A stretch of DNA of 64,000 nt from Ktedonobacter racemifer DSM 44963. GTDB taxonomy: Bacteria; Chloroflexota; Ktedonobacteria; Ktedonobacterales; Ktedonobacteraceae. Position numbers and translations under genes: made by a program. The stretch lies in NCBI RefSeq assembly GCF_000178855.1, contig NZ_ADVG01000001.1, forward strand, positions 496,001 to 560,000, in the 5' to 3' direction. Below are positions 1-8,680 of this stretch, one piece after another. The notes beneath the pieces were generated by a model, which was not told the origin of the DNA, made no database searches, and saw nothing but the letters and a program-made list of their open reading frames with translations. Position 1 is the first letter of the stretch. Each line of letters opens with the position of its first letter.

Positions 1-326
1 AACAAGGCAGATAAAACGAATGCATGACTGAACCATCGTTACAAAAAACTGGCCTACGCAGGATAACAAGCCAGCCCAAAACGGGAACGAGTCGAGTACA
101 CAATGGAGATGGTACAGCTACATTGCCTATCTGTCAGGACTCCGGTGGAGAATGCACACCTACGGTAGCGCAAAACAGAGCAACGGAACGGAGTAACCGC
201 GTGTTTGCTCTCATGGGGGTCGATACCATGAGCAGGTGCCAACCGCAAGCAGCACGACGGAAGGATTGTCCAAGAAGCGAATGCCTCTCGGAAAGCGAGA
301 GGATAGGCTGACGTGGACACAGTTGT
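1..326 (+). ncRNA. group II intron RNA, 5' domains (partial)
   Basis: This stretch precedes an intron-type reverse transcriptase fragment and has no convincing protein of its own. It has the look of group II intron domains I-III: many short G/C-rich stems with GAAA-like loops, for example the pair around CCTCTCGGAAAGCGAGAGG at 282-300, and a run up to the RT reading frame typical of the entry to domain IV. The 5' end of the intron lies at or before the window edge. The RNA would be the catalytic part of a retroelement, but the protein it depends on is truncated, so it is probably inactive. The call rests on context and general appearance; no folding was computed. Confidence 0.4.
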
Positions 327-350
327 ATGGAAAGTAGAAGATCAAGTACG

Positions 351-980
351 ATGACAAATAGGAAAGCACCCAGGATCAAGAAGAAAATTGACCCTGAGAG
401 TGAGGCTTGGAACAAGTTGCCCTGGCGCAAGTTTGAGCAGCATGTCTACCGCATCCAAAAGAGAATCTACCGAGCCAGTCAACGTGGCAATCAACGTGCA
501 GTCCAAAAACTTCAAAAGCTCTTGATGAAATCGGAAGCAGCAAGGCTTCTTGCTGTACGCCGCGTCTCACAGGATAACCAGGACAAGAAAACAGCGGGGG
601 TTGATGGAGTGAAGAACTTGAAACCTCAACAGAGGCGACAGGTGGCATCGCTCATTCATCCCAAACAATGGCCGCAGAAAGTAAAACCAGTCCGAAGGGT
701 ATTTATCCCCAAGCCTGGAAAAAACGAACAACGGCCTTTAGGGATTCCTACGATGTATGAGCGCGGACGACAATGTCTTGTGAAATCCGCGCTCGAACCA
801 GAATGGGAAGCTCGCTTTGAGGTGAACAGCTATGGTTTTCGCCCTGGACGATCCTGTCACGATGCTATCGCAGCAATCTTTCTGGATATTGGAAAAAAGG
901 CAAAATATGTCTTTGACGCCGACATCCGGGGCTGTTTCGATAACGGGCGTCCGTTCGGGTGCCAGATGACCAGGCTGTGA
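351..980 (+). pseudogene. ltrA: group II intron reverse transcriptase/maturase, N-terminal fragment
   Basis: This is the first third of a group II intron-encoded protein. The conserved N-terminal RT block is visible: KTAGVDGV, then VRRVFIPKPGKNEQRPLGIPT (RT1-RT2 region), NSYGFRPGRSCHDAI, and DADIRGCFDN, the first catalytic-Asp motif of the palm. Family members are about 450-600 residues. Here homology stops right after DADIRGCFDN at about position 946, and the frame closes at 980 with unrelated residues. The YADD box, thumb/maturase domain and HNH domain are missing. An upstream ATG at 327 is also in frame, but MTNRKAP at 351 looks the more natural start. The break coincides with the start of another structured, non-coding segment, so the gene was probably interrupted by a second intron. 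Not functional. Confidence 0.8.
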
Positions 981-1660
981 ACAGCCTACGGACAGGATGA
1001 AGCTGTCCGTTCCTAACCTCTCCCGCCCTGTCGGTCTCACTCGATAGGGGGCGCAGGTGACGAAGCCAATAAGCCCTGTGCGTATCGGTTAGCCCGGAGA
1101 GGGACATGCGGCACATGTGCGGGAAATCGTCGTACCAAGAGGCATGTGCTGCGAGGAGAGCTGACTAAGGTAAGCGGGTCGAATCCGCGAAGGATAAAGC
1201 CACTAAAATAGCACACCCGGCTCAGGACGGTTGAAGGGCCGATGAGATCTGACGAATAGGCTACTTGTTCGTCGTAGCCGTTCCCTCGCCCTGCGAGTGC
1301 TGTAGAGGCTGCATCACCAAAGCAGGAATGATCTCAGCGTAGCAGAGGTTACGCATGTGGTTGTCCTACCTACGGTCAGCGGGTAAAGTGATCTGGCGCT
1401 ACCGGAGAACCATGTGTTCCTCGCTCCTCCAAAGTTTTTTTGAAGGAGAGGTGGTGAGGACACCGAAGAGGACATATGGGGCGGAACCGCTGTAGTACTC
1501 TGAGCGCGGGAGAGCCGCGAACATGGGGAAGGGCGGTAGTGTTGACGGTGTTTTAGTACCGAAAGACGAGGGAACTAGACCCTTAAACAACGTCAAACAG
1601 GAACAAACACATCTTGCTAAACAACAAGAGTCAACAGGGAAAGCTGAGTACTCCGAAAGG
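945..1660 (+). mobile_element. second group II intron-like RNA remnant inside the first RT gene
   Basis: About 700 bases with no protein homology start exactly where the RT fragment loses homology, after the DADIRGCFDN codons. The sequence is rich in short stems and in strings typical of group II intron RNA, such as an exon-binding-like segment around 1170-1220 and a GAACATGGGGAAGGG stretch near 1516-1530 that resembles the run-in to a domain IV open reading frame. No RT follows; a TnpB relic begins near 1690 instead. I infer an intron inserted into an intron whose own protein was later lost. Intron ends were not located exactly, and another structured mobile RNA cannot be excluded. Confidence 0.35.
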
Positions 1661-1689
1661 GGTCCGCTCAGTTTGAGGGAGCACGGTGG

Positions 1690-2075
1690 GGAAACCTAGC
1701 AAGGTACGCAATCAGCGCAATGACTACTTGCACCAGTGGTCGCGTCGTCTCGTCAACACGTACGAAACCATTGTCTTTGAAGCGATCGCGCCTGCCAACC
1801 TCTCGCGCACGAGCAAAGCCCAAGCAAGATGAGGAGACAGGACACTTTCTTCCTAACGGAGCCAGTGCGAAATCTGGCTTGAACAGATCCATACTTGATA
1901 CTGGTTGGTCAACGTTCATCGCCTTTTGCGAGTACAAAGCTGCGAACGCTCTCAGAGCGGTGGCACTCGTGTGAAGTGTGGATGTGAATTGGATCGCGAC
2001 CACAACGCCACAATCAACATCAAACATCTTTGGCTTGGACGGAGCCATCGGGAAGCGCAAGCCTCCTGAGAAGCC
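1690..2075 (+). pseudogene. tnpB: TnpB (IS200/IS605, IS1341-type) remnant
   Basis: Reading across several frames gives the C-terminal part of a TnpB RNA-guided nuclease: NQRNDYLHQWSRRLVNTYET, then IAPANLSR, then FIAFCEYKAANA, and finally CGCELDRDHNATINIKHLWL, which holds the last catalytic Asp region. Frameshifts and an internal deletion that removes the zinc-finger segment after YKAANA break it. A closely related, better kept copy lies at 23879-24325 on the minus strand. The N-terminal half and any tnpA partner are absent. The conserved right-end hairpin of the element follows directly. Dead as a gene; useful as a marker of past IS1341 activity. Confidence 0.75.
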
Positions 2076-2103
2076 CCCGGATTGAGCCGTGGGGAGTCGT
2101 CAC
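2039..2103. repeat. right end of the TnpB element, copy 1
   Basis: The last TnpB codons run into a hairpin-bearing tail (CCCCCGGATTGAGCCGTGGGG) ending in AGTCGTCAC. The same tail occurs in reverse orientation at 23841-23905. In this family the 3' end of the coding region and the adjacent hairpin form the guide-RNA (omega/reRNA) scaffold and the transposon end; that role is from family knowledge, not shown here. Confidence 0.6.
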
Positions 2104-2269
2104 TCGAGCAAGTTATCCCACAAATAATAGAATACAAAATTTTGGTAAATTCGCATCCCGAAAGGACCGGAAGCAGCGTGCGGCCTTCGTTCTCGTCCAT
2201 GTTCACAGCTCGACTTTGTACATTGTTCATCAGTAGCAAACAAGCCCAGGTAAGGCGGTTGAGAACTGG

Positions 2270-2345
2270 TAAATGACTTGAAGAGTGAGCAGGTTTTTCC
2301 CTCTGGGTGGGCAGTTTGCCCCGAAGAGTGAGCAGCACTGCCATT
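2270..2345. repeat. IS481-like terminal repeat motif, solo end
   Basis: Contains two spaced copies of GAAGAGTGAGCAG (near 2280 and 2324) separated by a T-rich and a GGGCAGTTTG segment. The same arrangement recurs at 44089-44150, and weaker versions at 6571-6614 (just upstream of an IS481-like transposase) and 40725-40745. I read it as a transposase-binding end left after loss of the element body. The assignment to IS481 rests on the 6.5 kb copy. Confidence 0.45.
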
Positions 2346-2504
2346 GGTGGGCTGAGAAATGGCTGAAGACGCGATTGTTTTTCATCAATCGGGTGTAAAT
2401 TCAGATTGGCATTTCTGGTAGTAAACGAGCGAATTCTGTTCGTTTTGCCTCGAAATATGAGCAACACAGCTATTCAGGTCGATCTACCTGCTCACTTTCC
2501 GGGC

Positions 2505-2524
2505 TAAGACCTTATCCGAAAACT
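2505..2524. repeat. solo IS5-family terminal inverted repeat
   Basis: TA followed by AGACCTTATCCGAAAAC (2507-2523) is the exact inverse of the right end of the IS5-family element at 4324-4340, which is itself followed by TA. It therefore brackets the hydrolase gene together with the IS5 transposase as a possible 1.8-kb unit. Confidence 0.6.
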
Positions 2525-2623
2525 GATGATATGGGAAGTTACGCCACTCCCTTGGTTGTACGTAAAAGGAGAGACAAATCCATTGCAGACATGAAGAGTC
2601 ATATGTTAGAGGAGAAATGCAGT

Positions 2624-3448
2624 ATGTTCAACTACGACCCATCTGCCCCGCTCGATTTCGAGGTTCTTTCTGAACAAAAACAGAGGAACACGACGCTACA
2701 AGATATCACCTATACCAGCCCTAAAGGAGGAAAAGTTCCTGCCTATCTGATTATTCCGCCTGAGGCTGGCCCGTTTGCCGGAGTTATTTTTGTCCACTGG
2801 GGAGAAGGCAACCGTGACGAGTTTGTTGATGAAGCACTGGAACTGGCTCCTCTGGGCACAGTATCTCTTTTGATTGATGCACCACTTGCACGCCCGGAGC
2901 CGTGGACGGCCCCCGGCAACACACCAGAAGAATTCCGCGAGAGTGATATCCAACTGGTTATTGATATACAGCATGGGATAGATCTGCTTCTCACTCGTCC
3001 CGACATAGACCGGCAACGTTTAGGCTATGTCGGTCATAGTCTCGGGGCAACAAAAGGAGGGATTGTCGCTGGCATAGAGAAGCGTGTGCGAGCTTATGTG
3101 TTCATGGCAGGTTTACCAAGCGTAGCGGATTCTTTCCGCACGAGTGCCCATCCAGATATGGTGGAGATGCGAGCAACCACTTCCACGGAGGAACTGGAAC
3201 ACCTCATCAGCCTTATGGAACCGCTTGATGCCATCCATTATGTGGGCAAAGCTGCGCCTGCAGCCCTCTTTTTCCAGTTTGCTCGTCATGATGAGTTTGT
3301 GACGGAAAGAGACGCACTCTGGTACGAGCAGGTGGCAAGTTCGCCAAAGTTGACGAAGTGGTATGAAACCGATCATCAGTTCAATCCCGAGGCTCGCCAT
3401 GATCGTGTCGCATGGTTGTGTACACAACTTAGCCTGAAATCTCGTTGA
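2624..3448 (+). CDS. alpha/beta hydrolase, dienelactone-hydrolase-like
   Basis: A 274-residue soluble hydrolase. The nucleophile elbow is GYVGHSLGATKG with Ser139; the acid is probably Asp223 in ARHDEFV, and the base His251 in TDHQFN, giving a full Ser-Asp-His triad in the right order. VIFVHWGEGN near residues 52-62 is the oxyanion-hole strand. It matches prolyl-oligopeptidase/dienelactone-hydrolase-like esterases; the substrate cannot be told. I chose the ATG at 2624 because GGAG at 2611 lies nine bases upstream; in-frame ATGs at 2531, 2591 and 2603 lack as good a site. The gene lies between a solo IS5 inverted repeat (2507) and an intact-looking IS5 right half (ending 4340), so it may have travelled as cargo. 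It appears intact. Confidence 0.85.
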   Translation: MFNYDPSAPLDFEVLSEQKQRNTTLQDITYTSPKGGKVPAYLIIPPEAGPFAGVIFVHWGEGNRDEFVDEALELAPLGTVSLLIDAPLARPEPWTAPGNTPEEFRESDIQLVIDIQHGIDLLLTRPDIDRQRLGYVGHSLGATKGGIVAGIEKRVRAYVFMAGLPSVADSFRTSAHPDMVEMRATTSTEELEHLISLMEPLDAIHYVGKAAPAALFFQFARHDEFVTERDALWYEQVASSPKLTKWYETDHQFNPEARHDRVAWLCTQLSLKSR

Positions 3449-3461
3449 ACAATCATGATCT

Positions 3462-4340
3462 CCTTATCCGAAAGTGGCGACCTTGGCAAAGATCAGTTGA
3501 GCGCAAGCGAGATAAAGAAAAGCAAGATAGTTCTCGCTTTTCTTTTTCCAACGGACCAGAAGCCGACGAGAGCGATTGATCCAGGAATGCGTGCGTTCCA
3601 CCACCCACCGACGGGCACGATGGCCAGGGATCACGATTTTCTCCTGCTTTTCTTGCCCACGACTGCGAATATGGGGCACATAGTGGTGGTTCTCTGCCTC
3701 CTCTCGGTTGACCGGATAAGCGTATCCTGCATCCAAACACAGATGTTGCGGCTGCTCTTCCCCTGACTCCGGACGAGCGATGACAATCCCATCTAAGGTG
3801 GCAGAAAGCTGTTTCATATCATGACTATTGGCTCCCTCGATGATCAGCGCCAAGGGAATCCCAGCCCCGTCAGTCAAGAGACTGCGCTTGGTTCCCAACT
3901 TGCCGCGGTCGGTCGGATTGGGGCCGGTCGCGGCGTGACCGAAAGGGGCTTTGGTCATCGCTCCATCAACGGCTTGCCATTCCCATTGGATGCCAGCCAG
4001 TTCGTCGTACCTTTACAGACCCGCTTGCCAGAGAGCACGGAAGAGACTTTCCTGCTCCCATTCCTGAAAGCGATCATGGACCGTTGAACTGGCTCTCAAC
4101 TCACGTGGCAAGGCATTCCATTGCAGACCCGTGCGCAATACGTACACGATGGCTGCAATGGCTTGTCTGTCCGGCATACGCGGGCGACCTCCTTTGGCAT
4201 GCGATGGTGCTGGTGGAATCAGAGGATGAACCTGCACCCATAACTCGTCGCTGACTTCCCATGGGTGCGTTCGTGGCATGTTTCTTTTCTCCTCAACTCG
4301 TTTTGGCTCTCATTCTACCACAGGTTTTCGGATAAGGTCT
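3462..4340 (-). mobile_element. IS5-family insertion sequence (IS427-like)
   Basis: About 880 bp containing one transposase frame. The right end GTTTTCGGATAAGGTCT (to 4340) is followed by TA. The left end CCTTATCCGAAA (3463-3474) overlaps the transposase stop codon, as is usual in this group. A second, better match to the right end lies at 2507, outside the hydrolase gene. TA target sites and an 850-900 bp size fit the IS427 subgroup. Confidence 0.7.
3464..4279 (-). pseudogene. IS5-family transposase with an in-frame stop
   Basis: The frame opens at 4279 with MPRTHPWEVSDELW and a helix-turn-helix-like segment (GGRPRMPDRQAIAAIVYVL), and ends at 3464 with the DDE catalytic part: GTKRSLLTDGAGIPLALII (first Asp), LCLDAGYAYP (second Asp) and RRWVVERTHSWINRSRR (Glu). 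The two halves are in the same reading frame, separated by a single TAA codon at 4013-4015 between QAGL and RYDELAGIQW. No base is gained or lost, so this is a nonsense change, most simply CAA to TAA, rather than the programmed frameshift seen in some IS5 elements. Total length about 271 codons, normal for the group. Inactive unless the stop is read through. Confidence 0.85.
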
Positions 4341-4369
4341 TACAGGCCAACACTCGGAAACCAGAGCTT

Positions 4370-4655
4370 CTACTCCTCACTCCAAGGTCCAACGCCATGA
4401 ATGCGTTCAGCCGTAATGCGGGTAATATATCCCGGTGGCGTTCCCGAAGGCGCGTACGTCGTGCCTGGAGCGATATAGATCTGGGCCAGTCGGTTCAGCA
4501 ATGCGGGGACACCCCCCTCGGTAATTCTGGCACGACCATTGATCACCAGATAATTATCCAGTCCCTTCGTTTTTCCGCCTGTCTCCATTGAGAGTGCGAC
4601 TCGGGCATCGCGGCGAAAACGCGCTGACTGCGGCGCTTCACGGTTTTCGGTGAAG
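4370..4655 (-). pseudogene. PPOX-class (pyridoxamine 5'-phosphate oxidase-like) C-terminal fragment
   Basis: In the frame through ATG 4588 the reading is SARFRRDARVALSMETGG, then NYLVINGRARITEGG and a tail ending YITRITAERIHGVGPWSEE. This is the second half of a split-barrel flavin or F420-dependent oxidoreductase of the PPOX class: the RRDPRVALSV-type strand followed by the V-I-GRA-I-EGG strand is diagnostic. The N-terminal half, with much of the cofactor-binding surface, is missing. The fragment butts against a recombinase-associated fragment at about 4660, so a rearrangement truncated it. Confidence 0.65.
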
Positions 4656-4842
4656 TCGTCCGATGCTTTTTGTAGTACGAGTAGGCTTCTGCATTTTCCA
4701 GAATGGTCGTGTGGGCTACCCCTGTGCCCGTTGGGTCTAGTTGTTTCGAGGTGGCCACAATCGTTGAGAGCGAGATCCGGGTTTTCCTGTCCTGTTTTCG
4801 CTGGTTGACAAGCACATCTACCGACTGCTTTACCAGGTCCAC
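4656..4842 (-). pseudogene. recombinase-associated accessory protein fragment (DUF6262-like)
   Basis: From a GTG at 4842 the frame gives SVDVLVNQRKQDRKTRISLS, then a predicted helix pair ending TILENAEAYSYYKKHRT, after which it runs into PPOX-derived sequence in another frame. The pattern (basic N-terminus, 'ISLSTIVATSKQ', then 'N-EAYxYYKxHR') resembles small helix-turn-helix accessory proteins encoded beside tyrosine recombinases (TnpC/DUF6262 type). That assignment is by eye and weak. The matching recombinase is not present nearby. Confidence 0.35.
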
Positions 4843-4903
4843 TGAATGTTTGCGCTTCGGCTCGTAGACGCTTTATTCGAGCCAGGCCGGTGCTGGTTGT
4901 GAG

Positions 4904-5345
4904 TTACGCTTCGACATCGAATGCAACCTCCGGTTCTAACTTTTCATCAGCACGACATGCCTCGATCATGTCCATTTCGCGCAACTCTGCTTCACATTGT
5001 CTAAGCCGCTTTTCGTACTGAGCTGCTTCTAAAGCCAATCCCTTTTTTCGTGCATGCTCTATCTGGATCGACACCACCTGCTTCGCTTTGGCAAGCTTAT
5101 GATTTTGCAACATGCCTTTCACATTGAACGTCTCCAAACAGATCACGCGGGTTTTCGCGTATCAGTTTGGTGGATGCTTGGTGCTGAAAGTCACGGCGGA
5201 TATCAGCAATGCGAGCGTGCAGACGTGCACCCTTACGACGTGCCTTGTCTCGGTTCTTGCTCCTTTTTTTCTTTTTGGCGTGCTTACGTTGCGCTTTGGC
5301 AAGTTTTTTCTCATCACGAGCGTAGTTTTTCGGATTCTCAGTAAT
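4904..5345 (-). pseudogene. tnpB: TnpB internal fragment fused to unrelated tail
   Basis: Reading down from 5345 gives ENPKNYARDEKKLAKAQRKH, KKKRSKNRDKARRKGARLHA, RIADIRRDFQHQASTKLIRE, and after a one-base shift ICLETFNVKGMLQNHKLAKA. This is the bridge-helix and first RuvC part of an IS1341-type TnpB, including the conserved E-x-LNVKGM motif. At KLAKA the homology stops and the frame continues for about 55 residues into a Glu-rich, coiled-coil-like tail that ends at 4904. Both TnpB ends are missing. The junction marks a deletion or recombination. Confidence 0.7.
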
Positions 5346-5595
5346 CTATGCCGAGATCAGTAAGAAACAATAACGCCTGCTTAATCTGAATTTTAACAAT
5401 ACTTAACACAAACCCCTTGAATCCCTCACTGCTTTAGGGTAAAAATAATCACGTAAATGGTTACGCAATCTTTGAGCGTAGGCTTCGATTGGAGAAACTG
5501 TCGCCGATGTTTCAATATACCTTGCGCCTGATAGATATATACCTTTCTACATTATAAATGCGACTTAAGAAGTATTCTCAGCGTCTACAACGCTT

Positions 5596-5658
5596 CGGGA
5601 TATGGGGCAGTGGAGTGCAGATGCCGCTGGCATCTGCACTCCACTGCCCCATATCCCG
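5596..5658. repeat. perfect 30-bp inverted repeat with 3-nt loop
   Basis: The left arm 5596-5625 (starts CGGGATATGGGGCAGTGG) and right arm 5629-5658 are exact complements with GCT between. A shorter palindrome, GCCACgaaGTGGC, follows at 5661-5673. It sits 46 bp upstream of the HAD phosphatase start. It lacks a T tract, so it is not a canonical terminator. A cruciform-forming transposon or phage signal, an IS200-like end or a strong mRNA-leader hairpin are all possible. Confidence 0.85.
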
Positions 5659-5703
5659 CGAGCCACGAAGTGGCGAGAAGTCTTGAGATGATAGAAGAGA
5701 GAA

Positions 5704-6399
5704 ATGGAGCGAGTGATGGGATCCATACAACTGGTTGTCTTTGATATGGCAGGAACGACCATTGATGATAGCGGAAATAAAGTACTCACGGCCCTGGTGG
5801 AGGCGGCACGCATTCATGACTTGCCGGGAACGCCCGACGAGCTCAATAAATTGATGGGCATGAATAAGCGGGAGGTATTTACCCTGCTGGCCGAACAGCT
5901 CCTTGATCGTGACTCTGAGCAGGTATCTCAGCTAGCGGAGGCGGCGCTGGCAACCTTTGTCGAGCGTATGCGCGCAGCTTACTCCCAGAACGTCAAGGCC
6001 ATTCCCGGCACAGAGGAGACGTTTGCCTTCCTGCGTGAGCGCGGCGTGAAGATCGCCCTGGACACCGGCTTTGACTCCGTGATCGGTGGCCTGATCCTCG
6101 AACAACTTGGCTGGCTGGACGGTGTGGTCGATTGCGCTATCTTCTCCAGTGATGTCTCCCGGGGACGTCCCGCGCCCTACATGATCTTCCGTGCCATGGA
6201 GCAACTGGACGTGCAGGATGTGCGCCAGGTCATGAAGATCGGTGATTCGCCCGCCGACCTGGACGAGGGCATGAATGCTGGTTGCGGCGAGGTCATTGGT
6301 GTGCTCAGTGGAGCGCATACCGCTGAGTCTCTGGGCCGCTATCGCCACACTCGCCTGCTGCCCAGCGTCGCCGATCTCCCTGCTCTCTTTAATCAGTGA
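5704..6399 (+). CDS. HAD-superfamily phosphatase, phosphonatase-like (PhnX-like)
   Basis: A 231-residue HAD hydrolase. Motif I is VVFDMAGTTID with nucleophile Asp14. A helical cap follows (LMGMNKREVFTLLAEQL), then motif II around ALDTGFD, Arg/Lys motif III near SDVSRGRPAPYM, and motif IV KIGDSPADLDEGMNAG. The 'FDMAGTT' signature and the 'RGRPAPYMI' segment place it near phosphonoacetaldehyde hydrolase and its phosphonatase-like relatives. No phosphonate-pathway partner is adjacent, so the substrate is open. An ATG at 5716 with GGAG at 5706 is an equally good start. A terminator follows at 6434, so it is probably monocistronic. The upstream hairpin at 5596 may influence its leader. Confidence 0.85.
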   Translation: MERVMGSIQLVVFDMAGTTIDDSGNKVLTALVEAARIHDLPGTPDELNKLMGMNKREVFTLLAEQLLDRDSEQVSQLAEAALATFVERMRAAYSQNVKAIPGTEETFAFLRERGVKIALDTGFDSVIGGLILEQLGWLDGVVDCAIFSSDVSRGRPAPYMIFRAMEQLDVQDVRQVMKIGDSPADLDEGMNAGCGEVIGVLSGAHTAESLGRYRHTRLLPSVADLPALFNQ

Positions 6400-6433
6400 T
6401 CAACCGGATTTGGTATCACATCTCCTACAAACA

Positions 6434-6465
6434 GAAGGCCGAGGCATATCGCCCCGGCCTTTTGT
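6434..6465 (+). terminator. rho-independent terminator of the HAD gene
   Basis: AAGGCCGaGGC...GCCcCGGCCTTTT forms a G/C-rich stem with a short loop followed by T residues, 35 bp after the HAD stop codon. Confidence 0.75.
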
Positions 6466-6570
6466 CTGCTACTGGTCTACGCGGCTACCTGGCTAGCTGT
6501 ATTGTTTCACGTTAGCACAGGGGGTAGCACTGGAGATGTAGATGTTACCCCAATAGTCTGGTGGTAATAA

Positions 6571-6614
6571 GTGCTAAGAGTGGTCAGATTTTAGGGTGAA
6601 GAGTGATCAATCGG
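6571..6614. repeat. probable left end of the IS481-like element
   Basis: Holds AAGAGTGGTCAGATTTTAG and GAAGAGTGATCAA, diverged versions of the spaced GAAGAGTGAGCAG motif seen at 2280 and 44090. It lies 145 bp upstream of the IS481-like transposase start. Confidence 0.4.
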
Positions 6615-6758
6615 TGTATGATGTTGCGTCATCGTCACCTTAACTGGGTAACGACTTCGTGTCCATCTCAGCAGAAAGAGACTTCCAGAAAAGGGAACAT
6701 GGGATAGAATCGAGGCAGAAAACGGTTTTACCACTCCTCACGTAGGAGGAAGAGAACA

Positions 6759-8014
6759 ATGGAAGAAGAATGGATGCGTGATCGCGCCCGGTTACGCGAA
6801 CTGCTGATTCGCTTTCCTCATTGGAGGCTGCTGGATTATGCCCAGGCCGTGGGTCGTTCGATCAGTTGGGTCAAGAAATGGCGCAGACGCTTGCGCCAAG
6901 CCGATCCTCATGATCCACAAGTGCTCTTGTCTTTCTCACGAGCCCATCATGCCCCCTGTCCGTCCTGGGACCGGCAGGTGGAGGAGCGCATCGTCGAGAT
7001 GCGCCAGACCCCTCCAGAGCATCTCCACCGCGTGCCAGGACCCCGGACCTTGTTGTACTACCTACTACGTGATGAGGAACTGCAACGCTTGCAATTGCCC
7101 TTGCCACGTTCAACGCGCACCGTGTGGAAGATCTTGCACAAACACGGCTGCATCCTGGACCACTCCACTCTCAAGAAGCAGCCTCTAGAGTCAAGAGCAC
7201 CGCTTGAAGAGATCCAGATGGACTTTAAAGATGTCAGCACGGTTCTCGCCAATGAACATCAGGAGGGCAAGCGGCAACATGTGGTCGAGGTGTGCAATGC
7301 GGGTCGATGTTGGCACCTCGGTGCTGCTTTGCGCTCAAGCCCGGGAAGATTTCCATGCGCAAACCGCAATACAAACCGTTATTGGCTTCTTGCGTGAGCA
7401 TGGACGACTGCCGATGATAACCTTTGACCGCGATCCCAGATGGGTTGGAAGTAGCAGCGGACGGGATTTTCCCTCTGCCCTTCGTCGCTTGCTGCTCTGT
7501 CTGGGCATCCAGCCCAATGTGTGCCCACCTCACCGACCAGACAAAAATGAGTTTGTCGAGCGGTATCACAAGAGTTACGGGCAAGAGTGTCTGCACGTCC
7601 AACGCCCCGGCACCTTGCAAGAGGTTCGAGAGATCACTGAAGCCTTCATACAGCATTACAATTGGGAAAGACCACACCAGGGGCGCACGTGTCACAACGT
7701 TGCGCCACGGGTGGCCTTCCCAACGTTGCCATCCTTACCTGCGCTTCCACAGGTGGTGGACCCCGATGCCTGGCTTCAAGCCATCGAGGGACAGATCTTC
7801 GTCCGTAAAGTGGGGGCAGATGGGTGTGTGAATGTGGATCTGGCCCCCTACTACATCAGTCAGCAGGTCGTAGGGCAATACATGGCCTTACAGGTGGTGG
7901 TGAGCGAGCGAACCTTTCTGGTCTGGCATGGCCCAACGTGCTCAAAACAGTGCCCATCAAACACCTCTACGGGCAACAGATGCCCTTGGAAGACTATTTC
8001 GCCCTCATGATCAT
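6759..8014 (+). pseudogene. IS481/IS3-type DDE transposase, frameshifted and truncated
   Basis: The N-terminal part carries a helix-turn-helix (WRLLDYAQAVGRSISWVKKW) and, from about residue 150, the integrase core: EEIQMDFKDVSTV (first Asp), then in another frame ITFDRDPRWVG (second Asp) and NEFVERYHKSYGQEC with the catalytic Glu, followed by HYNWERPHQGR. The frame slips at about 7301-7303, where one extra G in GCGGGTCG separates VVEVCNA from VDVGTSVLL. A second slip lies near 7930. The C-terminal strands then run into IS6-type sequence at about 8015. A good ribosome site (GGAGGAAG, 6747-6754) precedes the ATG. Inactive. Confidence 0.75.
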
Positions 8015-8609
8015 GGCAGAGCGTGGAGTCAGACTCACCTACGAAATCATTCGGCAATGGTGCCTCAACTTCGGTCAAACATACGCCAACAAGCTGAAGC
8101 ATCGCCGCGTAAGGCTGGGAGACAAGTGGCATCTGGATGAGGTGTTTCTCACCACCAATGGAAAGCGAAGCTATTTAGGGCGGGTCGTCGATCAACACGG
8201 CAACGTGCTTGATATTCTTGTCCAGAGTCGACGAGACAAACAAGCAGTCAAGAAATTCTTCCGTAAGCTCCTGAAGGGGCTCCAGTACGTGCCTCGTGTC
8301 ATCATCACCGACAAACTGGCAAGCTATGCCGCCGCCAGGAAAGAAATCATACCTCATGTCGAGCATCGACAACACAAAGGCCTCAACAATCGAGCGGAGA
8401 ACTCCCATCAATCAACGCGACAACGGGAACGCACGATGCGGCGCTTCACATCACCTGGTCATGCCCAACGATTCCTCTCGGCCTTTGGACCCATCTCTGA
8501 CCATTTCCGACCGAGAAGGCATCGTCTTAGCGCTTCAAACTATCGTGCCCTTCTGCAGGAGCGCTTTGAGATCTGGAACGATATCACCACTGGAAACAGG
8601 GTTGCATGA
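8015..8609 (+). pseudogene. IS6-family (IS26-like) transposase, N-truncated
   Basis: From about ERGVRLTYEIIRQWCLNFG onward this is an IS6 transposase: KWHLDEVFLTTNGKRSYLGR (first Asp), VIITDKLASYAAA (second Asp) and NRAENSHQSTRQRERTMRRF (Glu), then the usual RHRLSASNYRALLQERFEIW end. About 30-40 residues of the N-terminal domain are missing, replaced by the tail of the IS481-like transposase. The fusion is in frame in the downstream part but has no start of its own. The DDE triad is complete, so only the N-terminus makes it dead. Confidence 0.8.
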
Positions 8610-8680
8610 CACGTTCATATTCTCCAGTTCTCGCTCACTATTGTTTTCCTCATAAGCGTTCCCCCACAACGACGCCTTCT

